In this document: positions 18,596 through 28,516 of the stretch, piece after piece | How positions within the stretch are numbered: the first letter of the stretch is position 1 | How the letters are laid out: each line of letters starts with the position of its first letter | Assembly (NCBI GenBank): GCA_018982785.1 | Contig: JAHHEN010000002.1 | Span: 5,001 to 69,000 of the forward strand | DNA: 64,000 nt | Direction of reading: 5' to 3' | Origin: Enterococcus innesii | Lineage (GTDB): Bacteria > Bacillota > Bacilli > Lactobacillales > Enterococcaceae | Position numbers and translations under genes: made by a program | Notes under the pieces: model-generated | Databases searched by the model: none | What the model saw: only the letters and a program-made list of their open reading frames with translations | Told to the model about the DNA's origin: nothing

Positions 18596-19618
18596 TTGAA
18601 GAAAAAGATTTTTTTATTGCTCGCCCTTACGTTGCCCCTTTTCCAGCCAGCTGTCAGTTATGCTGCTGAAACCAAGAGCAGCGAGGAACTGACGGTTTTG
18701 ACCACAGAACTAGCCTCTTATGAAGAAGAAGTCACCACTAGCCAACAGAAAGTCACAGCGCTGGAAAGTCAATTAGCAGATTATCAGGAAGAATTAAACC
18801 AATTGGCAGAAGAAAGCAAGGAAGTTCAAACGCAGATCGCTGCTCTGAATGACCAAAAAGCCCAGCACCAAGGAAGCCAAGCGCAAAGCAGCCTGGTAGT
18901 CGATGGACCGCAAGCCACGATCCAGCAACTACGCAAGTTTAGTGAAACACAAGCAGCTTTACGGGAAGTAAACCAACAGTTGGCGGAAAAAGAAGCCCAA
19001 CAACAACGTATCACTTCGTACCAAACCTTGACGCAAGCCCAATTAGTACATAGTAAAGAACAACTAGCAACAGCCCAAAAAGAATTGCAGAACCAACAAG
19101 AACAGCTGCAGCAAACGCAAGCGCAAGTACAAGACTTGCAAGAAAAAGTGGACAAAGAAGCAAAAGCCGCTGAAGAAACAAAACAAAAAGCCAAAGAAGC
19201 AGCAGAGAAAGCGGCAGCCAGTGAATTTTCACTGCCAATCACGGGCTCCGTGTCGATCTCCAGCGGTTTTGGTACTCGAGCTGACCCAACTGGTTTTTCA
19301 GGGACGCAGCATGACGGGATCGACTTCACAGGTCAAGCGGGGGAGAAGATCGTCGCCGCTCGTGATGGACAGGTAGAAGATGCTGGCTATGGTCCAAGCA
19401 CTGGAAATTACGTGATTTTGGCTCACGATAACGGCTTTTACTCGTATTATTTTCATTTAACAGCTGTCAGTGTCTCGAAGGGGGCGACCGTTGCAGTCGG
19501 CGACCAAGTCGGTACGATGGGGACGACTGGAAATTCGACAGGCGTCCATCTGCACTTTGGACTAAGTAAGACGTTGTGGTCAGAGTTCGTTGATCCAGCA
19601 GCTTACTTGCCGCTATAA
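18596..19618 (+). CDS. Secreted coiled-coil M23 peptidase
   Basis: Starts most likely at TTG 18596 after GAAGGAG, which gives a clean signal peptide (KKKIFLLLALTLPLFQPAVSYAA) and 340 residues. Residues about 30-205 form a Gln/Glu/Lys-rich coiled coil like those of CwlO and PcsB. An M23/LytM domain fills the C-terminus with zinc ligands in QHDGIDF and GVHLHFG. The domain order suggests a wall endopeptidase controlled through the coiled coil, as with FtsEX-regulated hydrolases; that partner is not in this window. Confidence 0.9.
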   Translation: MKKKIFLLLALTLPLFQPAVSYAAETKSSEELTVLTTELASYEEEVTTSQQKVTALESQLADYQEELNQLAEESKEVQTQIAALNDQKAQHQGSQAQSSLVVDGPQATIQQLRKFSETQAALREVNQQLAEKEAQQQRITSYQTLTQAQLVHSKEQLATAQKELQNQQEQLQQTQAQVQDLQEKVDKEAKAAEETKQKAKEAAEKAAASEFSLPITGSVSISSGFGTRADPTGFSGTQHDGIDFTGQAGEKIVAARDGQVEDAGYGPSTGNYVILAHDNGFYSYYFHLTAVSVSKGATVAVGDQVGTMGTTGNSTGVHLHFGLSKTLWSEFVDPAAYLPL

Positions 19619-19660
19619 GCCAAAGCTCCGAGTAGAAACATTGAAAACAATCATCTGAAA

Positions 19661-19711
19661 CCAAAAAGCATGACTGACAAGAGGGGTTCCTCAAGTCGTC
19701 ATGCTTTTTTC
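19661..19711. terminator. Bidirectional terminator
   Basis: AAAAAGCATGAC pairs with GTCATGCTTTTTT with an extended imperfect inner stem, between the convergent M23 and pseudouridine synthase genes. Confidence 0.87.
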
Positions 19712-19713
19712 GT

Positions 19714-20568
19714 TTACCACAAACCCGGTTGAGCGATGATCACTAACTGTTCTTTGGTAAAGGGATGCTCCAGATGCAATTCATAGCCATGCAGCAGCAA
19801 ACGCGGCGCTGGTTTGTTTTGGTAAAGCGGGTCACCAACGACTGGATGACCGATGCTGGCAAGGTGGACGCGAATCTGGTGCGTCCTCCCCGTATCTAAC
19901 ACACAATACACATCGGTCGTCTTTTGTTGGGCGTGGGCGATGGTTACATGGGTGACGGCTGACTGACCGTTGCGGGGGTCAATGATCCGCTTGCGCCTAT
20001 CGTGACGGTCACGACCGATTTTTTTGGCGATCGTTTGATCTTGCGTGAGTTTGCCCCAAACCGTGGCTTGATAGCGGCGGAAAATCTGTTTGTTTTCCAA
20101 CATTCGGCCCAAGATCGGCAACACCAAGGGATTTTTTGCGAATAAAACGACACCGCTGGTTTCTTTGTCTAGACGATGGACCACATAAGGCTGCTGCTGT
20201 TTCGGCGCAAGGTAAGCAGCTGCATCATTCAACAGGGTATCTGCTTCTAATGGCTGATTGGGGTGCGTCTTGACCCCGGCTGGCTTGTTCAGTACCAATA
20301 AGTGCTCATCTTCAAAAAGTACGTCGACTTTGTCTGCTTGGCCTAACTGGATCGGCTGGTAGCTGTAATCACTGTCTTCAATGATCAAAGTGATTTGATC
20401 GCCGCCACGAACTTCTTGATGAAACATCGCAGGCTGCTGATTGACGGCCACATTTTTCCGTGTGCGCAGAAAATGGCGCACTTTTCGTGGGACGAGCCAC
20501 TCTTGTTCCAACAACTCGCGAAGCGGCATGGGCGGGTGATTTTCGGGTAAAGTCATGGTGTATTCCAT
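19714..20568 (-). CDS. RluA/RluD-family 23S rRNA pseudouridine synthase
   Basis: 284 residues with the catalytic motif VHRLDKETSGVVLFAKN near residue 130 and the C-terminal blocks GRTHQIRVHLASIGHPVVGDPLY and LLLHGYELHLEHP. The N-terminal part resembles an S4-like domain. It should convert uridines of 23S rRNA helix 69 or a related site; B. subtilis has several paralogues and I cannot assign the target. It is divergent from the PBP gene, a pairing also found in streptococci. Confidence 0.9.
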   Translation of the reverse strand: MEYTMTLPENHPPMPLRELLEQEWLVPRKVRHFLRTRKNVAVNQQPAMFHQEVRGGDQITLIIEDSDYSYQPIQLGQADKVDVLFEDEHLLVLNKPAGVKTHPNQPLEADTLLNDAAAYLAPKQQQPYVVHRLDKETSGVVLFAKNPLVLPILGRMLENKQIFRRYQATVWGKLTQDQTIAKKIGRDRHDRRKRIIDPRNGQSAVTHVTIAHAQQKTTDVYCVLDTGRTHQIRVHLASIGHPVVGDPLYQNKPAPRLLLHGYELHLEHPFTKEQLVIIAQPGLW

Positions 20569-20729
20569 AAAAACGTCCTTTCTTTGCTGTTCGCTACCGA
20601 CTATTATAGCATCTTTAAGCTTTTCTTATAAAAAAAACAATAAAAAACAGAGTATTCAATGCTAGAATAATAAAGCATTCTTTTCGAATGAAATTACGTC
20701 TAGAGCCGTATAACAAAGAAAGTCATTTA

Positions 20730-20738
20730 TGCTACACT
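20730..20738 (+). promoter_or_regulatory. Extended -10 for the PBP gene
   Basis: TGCTACACT fits TGnTAnnnT, 22 nt before the start codon; no good -35 is seen. AAAGGAGCG at 20744 is the ribosome site. Confidence 0.55.
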
Positions 20739-20759
20739 TAACCAAAGGAGCGTGAAGTA

Positions 20760-22922
20760 ATGGATTGGAAGCACATCCTTCACAAAATAAAAACCGGTTG
20801 GCTGACCTTTTGGCGCTGGTTAAAACCATATTTGCAGCAATTTCATCAATGGCGCAAACGGGTTTGGAAAAAATACCACGTAAATAAAATTTTTATTTTA
20901 CTTAGTTTAGTTGCTATTTTAATCATGAGCGGGTATTTGTTTTATATCGCCAAAAATACGAAAGTTAGTGAATTAGAGTCAGGTCTGAAAGAATCAACGG
21001 TGATTTTTGATGCCAATGGCGATGAAGCAGGGCAATTGTACTCGCAAAAAGGCACGTACGTTTCTCTTGATGCCATCTCCAGTGATGTAGTCAACGCCTT
21101 GATCTCAACCGAAGACCGCAACTTCTATAATCACCACGGGTTTGATATCAAGGGGATCGCTCGGGCAGCCCTACGCATGCTGGTCAACCGCAGTGCCGAA
21201 GGCGGTGGGGGAAGTACCATCACCCAACAGCTTGCCAAAAATGCCTATTTGTCCTTGGATCAAACCTTTAGTCGAAAAGCCAAGGAGCTTTTCTTAGCGA
21301 TCGAGATCGAGAAGAAATATTCCAAAGATGAGATTTTGGAAATGTATTTGAACAGTTCCTATTTCGGTAACGGGGTTTGGGGCATTCAAGATGCCTCGCT
21401 AAAATATTTCGGTGTCAATGCTTCTGAACTAAGCGTGGGAGAAGCTGCGACGTTGGTGGGGATGCTCAAAGGTCCTTCGATCTATAACCCGATCGACAAT
21501 CTGGAAAACGCCACGAACCGTCGCGACACCGTCTTGAGTTTGATGGTGGATAACGGCAAGTTGGACCAGTCCGTTGCTGACCAAGAATCACAAGTTGCCT
21601 TAGCCAATTTACTGTATGATGGATTTGGCAATTCAGAATCTGGCTATAAGTATCCTTATTATTTCGATGCGGTCATCGATGAAGCCGAATCCTATGGGTT
21701 GGATGCTGATGATGTCATGAATCGCGGCTACAAGATCTATACAGCGCTGGATCAAAACTACCAAGCACAAATGGAAGCTGCCTATAAAAACGATGCCTTG
21801 TTCCCTGAAAATGCCGCTGATGGCACGATGGTGCAATCTGGCTCTGTCGCACTTGATCCGAATACCGGTGGGGTGCAAGCGGTGGTGGGTCGTCGTGGCG
21901 AGCACGTCTTTAGAGGCTTTAATTTTGCCACGCAAATGAAACGTTCACCAGGCTCCACGATCAAACCGATCAGCGTCTTCGCCCCTGCCCTAGAAGCTGG
22001 GTTTGAACCCGATAGTATCCTGAAAGACGAGCCCCTGGATTTTTATGATGCTCAAAACTTTGATGGGACCTATGCTGGCGAAGCAGTCATGTATCAAGCC
22101 CTCGCCCAAAGCTTGAATCTGCCAGCAGTTTGGCTGCTGCATGAGATCGGCTTAGATCGTGGGTACAGCAAAGCACAAGAATTCGGTCTTTCCTTGACTG
22201 AATCCGACAAATATTATGGCTTAGCATTAGGTGGTTTGGAAAAAGGGGAATCACCAATGACGATGGCAGCAGCGTATGGCGTTTTCGCAAATGGTGGGTA
22301 TTACTACAAACCGCATTTGATCACCAAAATCGTTGATTCTACCGGTGCCGTGATCGTTGACAATACGTCTGTGCAAGGCAAACGCGTGATTTCTAAAGAG
22401 ACCGCTGATAAAATGACGAGCATGATGCTGGGCACCTTCTCTAACGGGACGGGGGTTAGTGCCAGTCCGTACGGCTTTACGATCGCCGGTAAGACGGGTA
22501 CGACAGAGACCAACTTTGATGCTTCTAAGGTCAATGACCAATGGATCGTCGGCTATACCCCTGATATGGTTCTTTCAACCTGGCTAGGATTTGAACATGT
22601 GAGTGAAGATCATTACTTAACGGGAACTAGCGGACAAGTCGTTGGGAAAATATTTAAAGCAGAGGCCGAAAGCTTACTGCCTTATAGTCAAGGCACCCAA
22701 TTCCAAGTTGCAGACGCTTATTGGACAGGCGGAAAATTGATGGCAGCCGATGAAGTACCAGATCCTGAGAGCAGTACGTCACAAAATGGCAATGATTGGC
22801 AGCAAACCATCGATGACTTTGCCGAAAGCGCCAAAGAAGGCATGAAGGAATTCGGCAGCAAGATCAAAGAAGGAACGAAAGAACTGTTTGGTGGCTTGTG
22901 GAATTCCATCAGCGGAAATTAA
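20760..22922 (+). CDS. pbp2A: Class A penicillin-binding protein (PBP2a type)
   Basis: A bifunctional peptidoglycan synthase of 720 residues anchored by one TM segment (about 44-65) after a basic, Trp-rich cytoplasmic tail. The GT51 glycosyltransferase domain shows STEDRNFYNHHGFD, GGGSTITQQLAKNAYLS and EIEKKYSKDEILEMYLN. The transpeptidase domain has the acylated serine in SPGSTIKP near residue 398, SLN in the middle motif and KTGTTE near 577. A charged tail follows (ESAKEGMKEFGSK). The adjacent rluD-type gene supports the PBP2a assignment. It polymerises glycan and cross-links it at the outer membrane face. Confidence 0.93.
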   Translation: MDWKHILHKIKTGWLTFWRWLKPYLQQFHQWRKRVWKKYHVNKIFILLSLVAILIMSGYLFYIAKNTKVSELESGLKESTVIFDANGDEAGQLYSQKGTYVSLDAISSDVVNALISTEDRNFYNHHGFDIKGIARAALRMLVNRSAEGGGGSTITQQLAKNAYLSLDQTFSRKAKELFLAIEIEKKYSKDEILEMYLNSSYFGNGVWGIQDASLKYFGVNASELSVGEAATLVGMLKGPSIYNPIDNLENATNRRDTVLSLMVDNGKLDQSVADQESQVALANLLYDGFGNSESGYKYPYYFDAVIDEAESYGLDADDVMNRGYKIYTALDQNYQAQMEAAYKNDALFPENAADGTMVQSGSVALDPNTGGVQAVVGRRGEHVFRGFNFATQMKRSPGSTIKPISVFAPALEAGFEPDSILKDEPLDFYDAQNFDGTYAGEAVMYQALAQSLNLPAVWLLHEIGLDRGYSKAQEFGLSLTESDKYYGLALGGLEKGESPMTMAAAYGVFANGGYYYKPHLITKIVDSTGAVIVDNTSVQGKRVISKETADKMTSMMLGTFSNGTGVSASPYGFTIAGKTGTTETNFDASKVNDQWIVGYTPDMVLSTWLGFEHVSEDHYLTGTSGQVVGKIFKAEAESLLPYSQGTQFQVADAYWTGGKLMAADEVPDPESSTSQNGNDWQQTIDDFAESAKEGMKEFGSKIKEGTKELFGGLWNSISGN

Positions 22923-22992
22923 AGGAATTACGCAACTGCTAGTCTAGAACCTGAGAAGAATGGTATACTAGAAAAAAAGAGGAGGCGTCAAA

Positions 22993-23334
22993 ATGGCAAA
23001 TATTTATGATACAGCAAACCAATTAGAACGTGAATTACGGGAGTCAGAACAGTTTCAAGATTTGAAAGGTTCTTTCGACCGCTTGAAAGCAAATGAAGAA
23101 GCCTATGCGTTATTCAAAGAGTTTCAAGAGTTGCAACAAAGCCTGCAACAAAAAATGATGGCTGGCGAAGAAATGACGGAAGAAGAAGCGCAAAAAGCCC
23201 AAGAATTATCGCAAAAAATTCAACAAGACGGCATCGTTTCTGACTTGATGCAAAAAGAGCAAGCCTTCAGCTTAGTAGCCAATGACTTGAGCCGCATCAT
23301 CATGGGTCCTGTAAGAGATCTATACGAAGCGTAA
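22993..23334 (+). CDS. yheA: YlbF/YmcA-family small helical protein (YheA-like)
   Basis: 113 residues, almost entirely charged amphipathic helix ([35 protein letters not shown]), the pattern of the DUF964/YlbF family. Start ATG 22993 follows AGAGGAGG. The neighbouring yhaO-yhaN-yhaM genes match the lactobacillal order in which yheA precedes them. YlbF and YmcA paralogues form part of the RNase Y-associated Y-complex in B. subtilis; the role of YheA-type members is not established. Confidence 0.88.
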   Translation: MANIYDTANQLERELRESEQFQDLKGSFDRLKANEEAYALFKEFQELQQSLQQKMMAGEEMTEEEAQKAQELSQKIQQDGIVSDLMQKEQAFSLVANDLSRIIMGPVRDLYEA

Positions 23335-23405
23335 TCGCCAACAGACAAAGACCAAAGAAGCTAGTGAATCTTCAGAGAAATCGGCTGCAACTGCAAGAGC
23401 CGTTT

Positions 23406-23442
23406 CCAAAGAAGTTTCAAAAGCGCTTCTTTGGTTTTTTTT
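23406..23442 (+). terminator. Terminator after yheA
   Basis: 9-bp stem CCAAAGAAG/CTTCTTTGG with T8. Confidence 0.92.
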
Positions 23443-23479
23443 ATGAAAAAGGCGAACAAATTTTCGTATTTTGCTGACG

Positions 23480-23502
23480 AAATGCCTGAGAAATGTTATG
23501 AT
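23480..23502 (+). promoter_or_regulatory. Promoter of the yhaO-yhaN-yhaM operon
   Basis: TGTTATGAT at 23494-23502 is an extended -10, with a weak CTGACG-like -35 about 17 nt upstream. It lies 25 nt before the yhaO start. Confidence 0.5.
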
Positions 23503-23527
23503 AGAAGCATTAAGGAGGGAGAAAGAA

Positions 23528-24717
23528 ATGCGATTTTTACATAGTGCAGACCTGCATATCGACCGGTCATTTGAAGGGGTTCATTTGTTATCTGAAAAAG
23601 TGAAGACCCAACTCCCTGCCATCAATCAAAAAATCATCCGTAATTTGGTGGATGTTGCCTTAGAAAAAGCGGTCGATTTTGTTTTGCTGGCTGGGGATAC
23701 ATTCCATCAAGCACGGCCGAGTCTAAAAGTGCAGCATGACTTTTTTGCCCAACTGCAACGACTAGGGGAAGCACAGATCCCAGTCTATATGATTTTCGGC
23801 AACCATGATTATTATGATCCGCAACGGTATTGGTTTGCTTTTCCAGAAAATGTCATTCTCTTTTCATCAGAAGAAGTTCAAACGGTTCAAGGAACAACGA
23901 AAAACGGTGAAACCTATGCAATCAGTGGATTTAGCTACCAACATCCTTGGATCGCTGAAAATAAAGTAACAGAATTTCCCGCAAGAGCAGCGGTGGATTA
24001 CCATATTGGGCTTTACCACGGGGATCAAGCCGGTGAACGGTATGCCCCCTTTTCAATCAGTGAAATGAAGCAAAAAGGCTATGATTATTGGGGCTTGGGG
24101 CACATCCATGTACCTAAGACACTCTCAGAGCAGCCACCGATCCTCTATCCCGGTACACCTCAAGGAAAGACCAAGAAAGAACAGGCGACTGGGGTGATTT
24201 TGGCAGATTTAACGCCGCAAGGATCAACGATCGAGCGCTTGGAGGTCGCTGAGATCGCTTGGCAAAAGCAAGTGGTCTCCTTAGCGGATGTGACCGCCTC
24301 GAATGCCGTATTGCCAGCGATCATCGAGCGTTTAAAAAGTCCTCGTTCGCGCTTGCTGCATCTGGTGTTGACCGATGTGCAGCAGCTGCCGCCAGATTGG
24401 TTTCCAGCTGCGGAAAAAAATGAATGGCTAACCTACCTCAATGAACGGTTGGCGCAAACAGAGCCACTGCAAGTGATCTATGCCCTTGAAGTCGAGCAAG
24501 CCAATGAAGACAAGATCGCATTGGCGGTATCAGAAGATTATATGCTGCAGTTTTTAGCGATGTATGAGTCACCAGAGATGTTTGCGGACCGACTGTCGGA
24601 TCTATTGCAGCATCCGCTGATCCAGCGGGGATCACCCATGAATCATTTCAAGAAGAAGTCTTGCAGCAAGCCAAGCAATTGTTGAGAGACGACTTTCAAT
24701 GGGAGGAGCAGTCATGA
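23528..24717 (+). CDS. yhaO: Mre11/SbcD-like DNA repair nuclease YhaO, frameshifted near the end
   Basis: Calcineurin-type phosphoesterase with metal ligands in SADLHIDRSF, LLAGDTFH, IFGNHDYY, LYHGDQ and GLGHIHVP. Start ATG 23528 follows AAGGAGGG. As read, the frame stops at 24685 with an unrelated tail. One extra G in the G4 run 24627-24630 gives QRGITHESFQEEVLQQAKQL and a stop at 24717, overlapping the yhaN start as ATGA. The full protein is then 396 residues. It should form a nuclease-ATPase complex with YhaN, the Firmicutes counterpart of Mre11-Rad50/SbcDC. Confidence 0.9.
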
Positions 24718-27388
24718 GAATTTTAAAAGCAGAGATTACCGGTTTTGGGAAATACCATGAACAAAGCTTTGCCTTTCATCCGCAAAATCAGCTGCTCTTT
24801 GGGCACAATGAGATCGGAAAATCGACGTTGTATCAATTTATTGCCGCCATCTTGTTTGGCTTTCCGAAAAAGACAGCCAAGAAAAAGACTATACCCCCAA
24901 AAACGGTGCTGCTTACGGTGGCAAGTTATGGTTGGCGCTGGAACCCTTCGGCGAAGTGATCGTCGAACGCTATCGGCAAGTGGACCGTGGTCGTGCCAAA
25001 GTCCATGTCGCTGGTCAGACGGTTGATGAGCAATGGCTGGCACAACACTTGCAGCCCCTCAATCGAGCGTTGTTCTTCGATGTCTTTACTTTTCAGCAAG
25101 AGCAATTGACCCAGATCGATAAGCTAGAAGAAAATGAGCTGCACCAAGCGTTGATTTCTCTAGGGATCAGCGGCAGTCAAAAAATGCTGCAGCAAGTGGC
25201 GCAATATGAAACCACCAATCAGCAGCAATACAAGCCGCGGGGGCAAAAGCTGCCTTTGAACCAGGCGTTAAAACAATTAGAAAAACTGCAAAAAACGATT
25301 GCGGAAAAAGAAAGCGAAGAAAGCCGTATCCAACAGCAGTATCAGCAGATCGCCCATCTGCAAGAACAGATCCAAGACTTGCGACACCAGTATCAAGCAT
25401 TGAATGACGCCTATCAGGAAAATCAGCAGCAGCTGAGTCATTGGGGTCTTTATGAAGAGTGGCAGCAAATGGCACCAGCAGATACGTTAGCCGATCCTCA
25501 GCAAGTCCAAGCCATCAAACAGTTTTATCAGCAGTATCAGCAGCTGACAGAAGAAATTCGCAAAAAAGAAGCTGAATTAGATCAGTTGGAGCAAGGAAAA
25601 GAATCAGATAAGTATTTCTTTTATCTTGATCATGAGCACCAAATCCATCACTTGCTGCAGCAGCAAGTGACGATGGCGCGTTTGGCAGATCGTGAAGCAG
25701 CGGCCAATCAACAAGAAGCCGTCGCCATCACGGAGCTGAATCGCTTGATTGAAAAGCGCCAATGGAGCAGAGAATCGCCGCCGCTAGTAACGGCTTCGAT
25801 CCATGAACAAACCACACGTTTACTACAAGAACGTGTGCAGTTAGAAGAGCTCGAAAAGCGCATGATGCGTTTAGAAGAAAAAGCGCAGCCTTTGCAAGCC
25901 ACCGCGGCCCGCTTAGAACAGCAGCATCCTCAATTGATTGGCCGCAAGTCGGTTTCTCGCCCACTATGGCCGCTAGGGATCGTCGGTGGGCTGCTAGCAG
26001 TGATCGGTATCTTTTTGCCGAGTCCGTGGCGCTGGCTTGTATTAGGTGTGGGGATCGCAGCGATTATCGGCAGTGTTTTACCGCTGATGAAAGCAGCGCC
26101 AAACAAGCAGCAAGGCATCAAGCAAGAATGGCAGACGATCCTCATGCAGCTGGATCTACTGGGAGAAGAGTTGGCACAACTGGAAAATGAACAGCAGCAA
26201 AAGCAGCAGCAGATCGATCGTGCCTACCAAGCGTTGACACCCTTTTTTGGTGATTTGCCGGTGGAAAGCTGGCAGGCGTATCTATTGGCCTATGATGAAG
26301 ATGTTGCTAGCTATCAAGCCTACTCACAACAACGCAAACAAGCCTATCAAGAACGGCAAGCCGTCGCAGAAGAACTGGCCCCCTTTGACGAGCAGTTCCG
26401 TCCGTATGCGGAGTGGCTGCCGCTGCAAAACAAAACAGTGTTAGAAAAAGCAGCGATCTTACAGAAATTTCATGAAGAGATGCAAACGATCAAGCTTTCA
26501 CGGCTGCAACAACCTAGCACACTGCTGGCTCAACAATTGAACCGCACCCGCAATGAACGCGACCAACTACTTTCCCAAGCCAGTGCGCTCTTGCAGCAAC
26601 AAGGCTTAGATCACCCTGCAGAAATCAGCCTCTGGTTGAAGCAATGGGAAGCGGCGCAGCGCACGCAGCAGCGAGCAGAAGAATTGGCGGTGATGTTAAC
26701 ACCGATCTATCCTAAACCAGTGACGCAAGCAGAATTGCTGCAGCAAAAAGACCAGATCAAGCAGCAGCAAACACAGCTTCAGGCACAAATACAGCAGTTG
26801 ACGGAGCAAAAACAGCGCTTGGAATTAGAAGCAGCAGCTAGTCAAAAAAATGGCACCTTGAATCAGCTTTATCAAGAAGAAAGTGAGCTAAAGGCGGTCA
26901 TTGAAGAACTTGCTGTGGCATGGGGGAGTCGTCAGTTGGCGGCTTCGATTTTAACGGATGTCACGACCGAGTTGTCAGAACAGCAATTGCCGCAGCTATT
27001 GTCGGCTGCTTCAACCTATTTTGAACAGCTTTCAAACGGACGTTATCAAAAGATTCTTTTGGAAAATGGCTTGTTGGTAGCGGCAAATGCCAGCGAGACC
27101 TTTTCGATCATCGACTTGTCCACAGGCACGAAGGATCAGTTGATCATGGCGTTACGCTTCGGTTATCTAGCGCTGCAAAAAAATCATCCGTTGTGCCCGA
27201 TCATTATTGATGATGGTTGGTTGCATTATGACAGTGTTCGTAAGGAACGCTTCGCCGCGCTGTTAAAAGAGTTTGGACAAAGTTATCAAGTAATTTGTTT
27301 GTCTTCTGACCAAGAAATGGTAAGCTATTATCAGAAGTACCAGCAGCCTATCCAGGATCTGAGTAAAGGAAGTGAAAGATTTGGCTGA
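24714..27388 (+). CDS. yhaN: Rad50/SbcC-like SMC ATPase YhaN, frameshifted
   Basis: Starts at ATG 24714 inside the ATGA overlap with yhaO: MRILKAEITGFGKYHEQSF, then the Walker A GHNEIGKSTLYQF. The frame breaks at an A5 run (24882-24886); one more A gives KKDYTPKNGAAYGGKLWLALEP and joins the rest, 891 residues in total. A long Gln-rich coiled coil is interrupted near residues 410-450 by two hydrophobic segments, a known trait of YhaN proteins. The C-terminal head has LSTGTKDQLIMALR (signature) and IIIDDGW (Walker B). DNA-end-processing partner of YhaO. Confidence 0.9.
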
Positions 27389-28349
27389 TCGGCCAAATAA
27401 GCCCATGAAAAAAATTCGTGAATTAACTGTTGATGAAACGTTTCAACTTTTCTTACTGATTAAGAATGCCGATGTACGAATCGCGAAAAACGGCAAAAAA
27501 TTTATTGCCTTCACCTTTCAAGATACATCTGGCACGATCGACGGAAAGTTCTGGGATGCATCAGATGAAGAAATCGCCCGTTTTGAACCCGGGAAAGTAG
27601 TACTGCTAGATGGGAAACGGGAAGTCTACCAAGGCAATCCCCAAGTCAAAATCATGCATTTGCGCTTAGCGAAGCCGGAAGAACCTCATGAACCAAGCCA
27701 ATACATGGAAAAAGCGCCCTTGCGAAAAGAAGAGATGGAAGAAGAAATCAGTCAAACCTTGTTTGAGATCACAAATCCTCACTGGAATCGCATCGTCCGT
27801 TTCTTGTTGAACAAGTATAAAAAGGAATTCTTTGACTTTCCAGCAGCGAAGCGCAATCACCATGCCTTCGCCAGTGGATTGGCGTATCATACGACAACTA
27901 TGCTGCGGTTAGGAAAAGCGATCGTCAAAGAATACCCTGAATTAAATGCGTCACTGCTGTATGCGGGCATTATTTTGCATGATTTAGGAAAAGTAATCGA
28001 GTTGACAGGTCCCATGACGACAGAGTATACCTTAGCAGGGAATCTAGTAGGGCATCTCGTCTTAGTGGATGAAGAAATCACACAAGCCTGTATTGCTTTG
28101 AAATTTGATGATAAAGAAGAAGATATCGTTGTTTTGCGGCATATGGTCTTAGCTCATCATGGGTTGCTAGAATATGGGTCACCTGTTCGGCCCCGCATAA
28201 TGGAAGCAGAAATCCTCCATCAGATCGATAACTTGGATGCTTCCATGCAAATGATGCTGACGTCAATCCGTTTAACGGAACCTGGTCAATACACGGATCG
28301 TATTTTTGGCATGGACAACCGGAGTTTTTATGTACCGAAAGAAGTGTAG
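27381..28349 (+). CDS. yhaM: 3'-5' exoribonuclease YhaM
   Basis: An N-terminal OB-type domain (IAKNGKKFIAFTFQDTSGTIDGKFW) is followed by an HD phosphohydrolase domain with HHAFASGLAYHT, ILHDLGK and LAHHG metal ligands. YhaM trims RNA and single-stranded DNA 3' ends in Firmicutes. It overlaps the end of yhaN, so it is translated from the same mRNA. The start is uncertain: TTG 27381 has the AAAGGA site at a good distance, GTG 27372 is too close to it and ATG 27405 has none. About 322 residues. Confidence 0.9.
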   Translation: MADRPNKPMKKIRELTVDETFQLFLLIKNADVRIAKNGKKFIAFTFQDTSGTIDGKFWDASDEEIARFEPGKVVLLDGKREVYQGNPQVKIMHLRLAKPEEPHEPSQYMEKAPLRKEEMEEEISQTLFEITNPHWNRIVRFLLNKYKKEFFDFPAAKRNHHAFASGLAYHTTTMLRLGKAIVKEYPELNASLLYAGIILHDLGKVIELTGPMTTEYTLAGNLVGHLVLVDEEITQACIALKFDDKEEDIVVLRHMVLAHHGLLEYGSPVRPRIMEAEILHQIDNLDASMQMMLTSIRLTEPGQYTDRIFGMDNRSFYVPKEV

Positions 28350-28394
28350 CAGCGATGTTGCAGCACGATCAACCAAAGTGAATGACGGAAAGAA

Positions 28395-28430
28395 CAAAAA
28401 CCACGCTAGGCTTGCTTAGCGTGGTTTTTG
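28395..28430. terminator. Bidirectional terminator between yhaM and prsA
   Basis: CAAAAACCACGCTA and TAGCGTGGTTTTTG form a 14-bp stem. Confidence 0.9.
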
Positions 28431-28516
28431 TTAGCTGCTGGAAAAATTTGAATCGTAGATAGAAATCTAATCGGTACAAAAAAAGAAGCGCCGCTATGAC
28501 GGCACTTCTTTTTTCA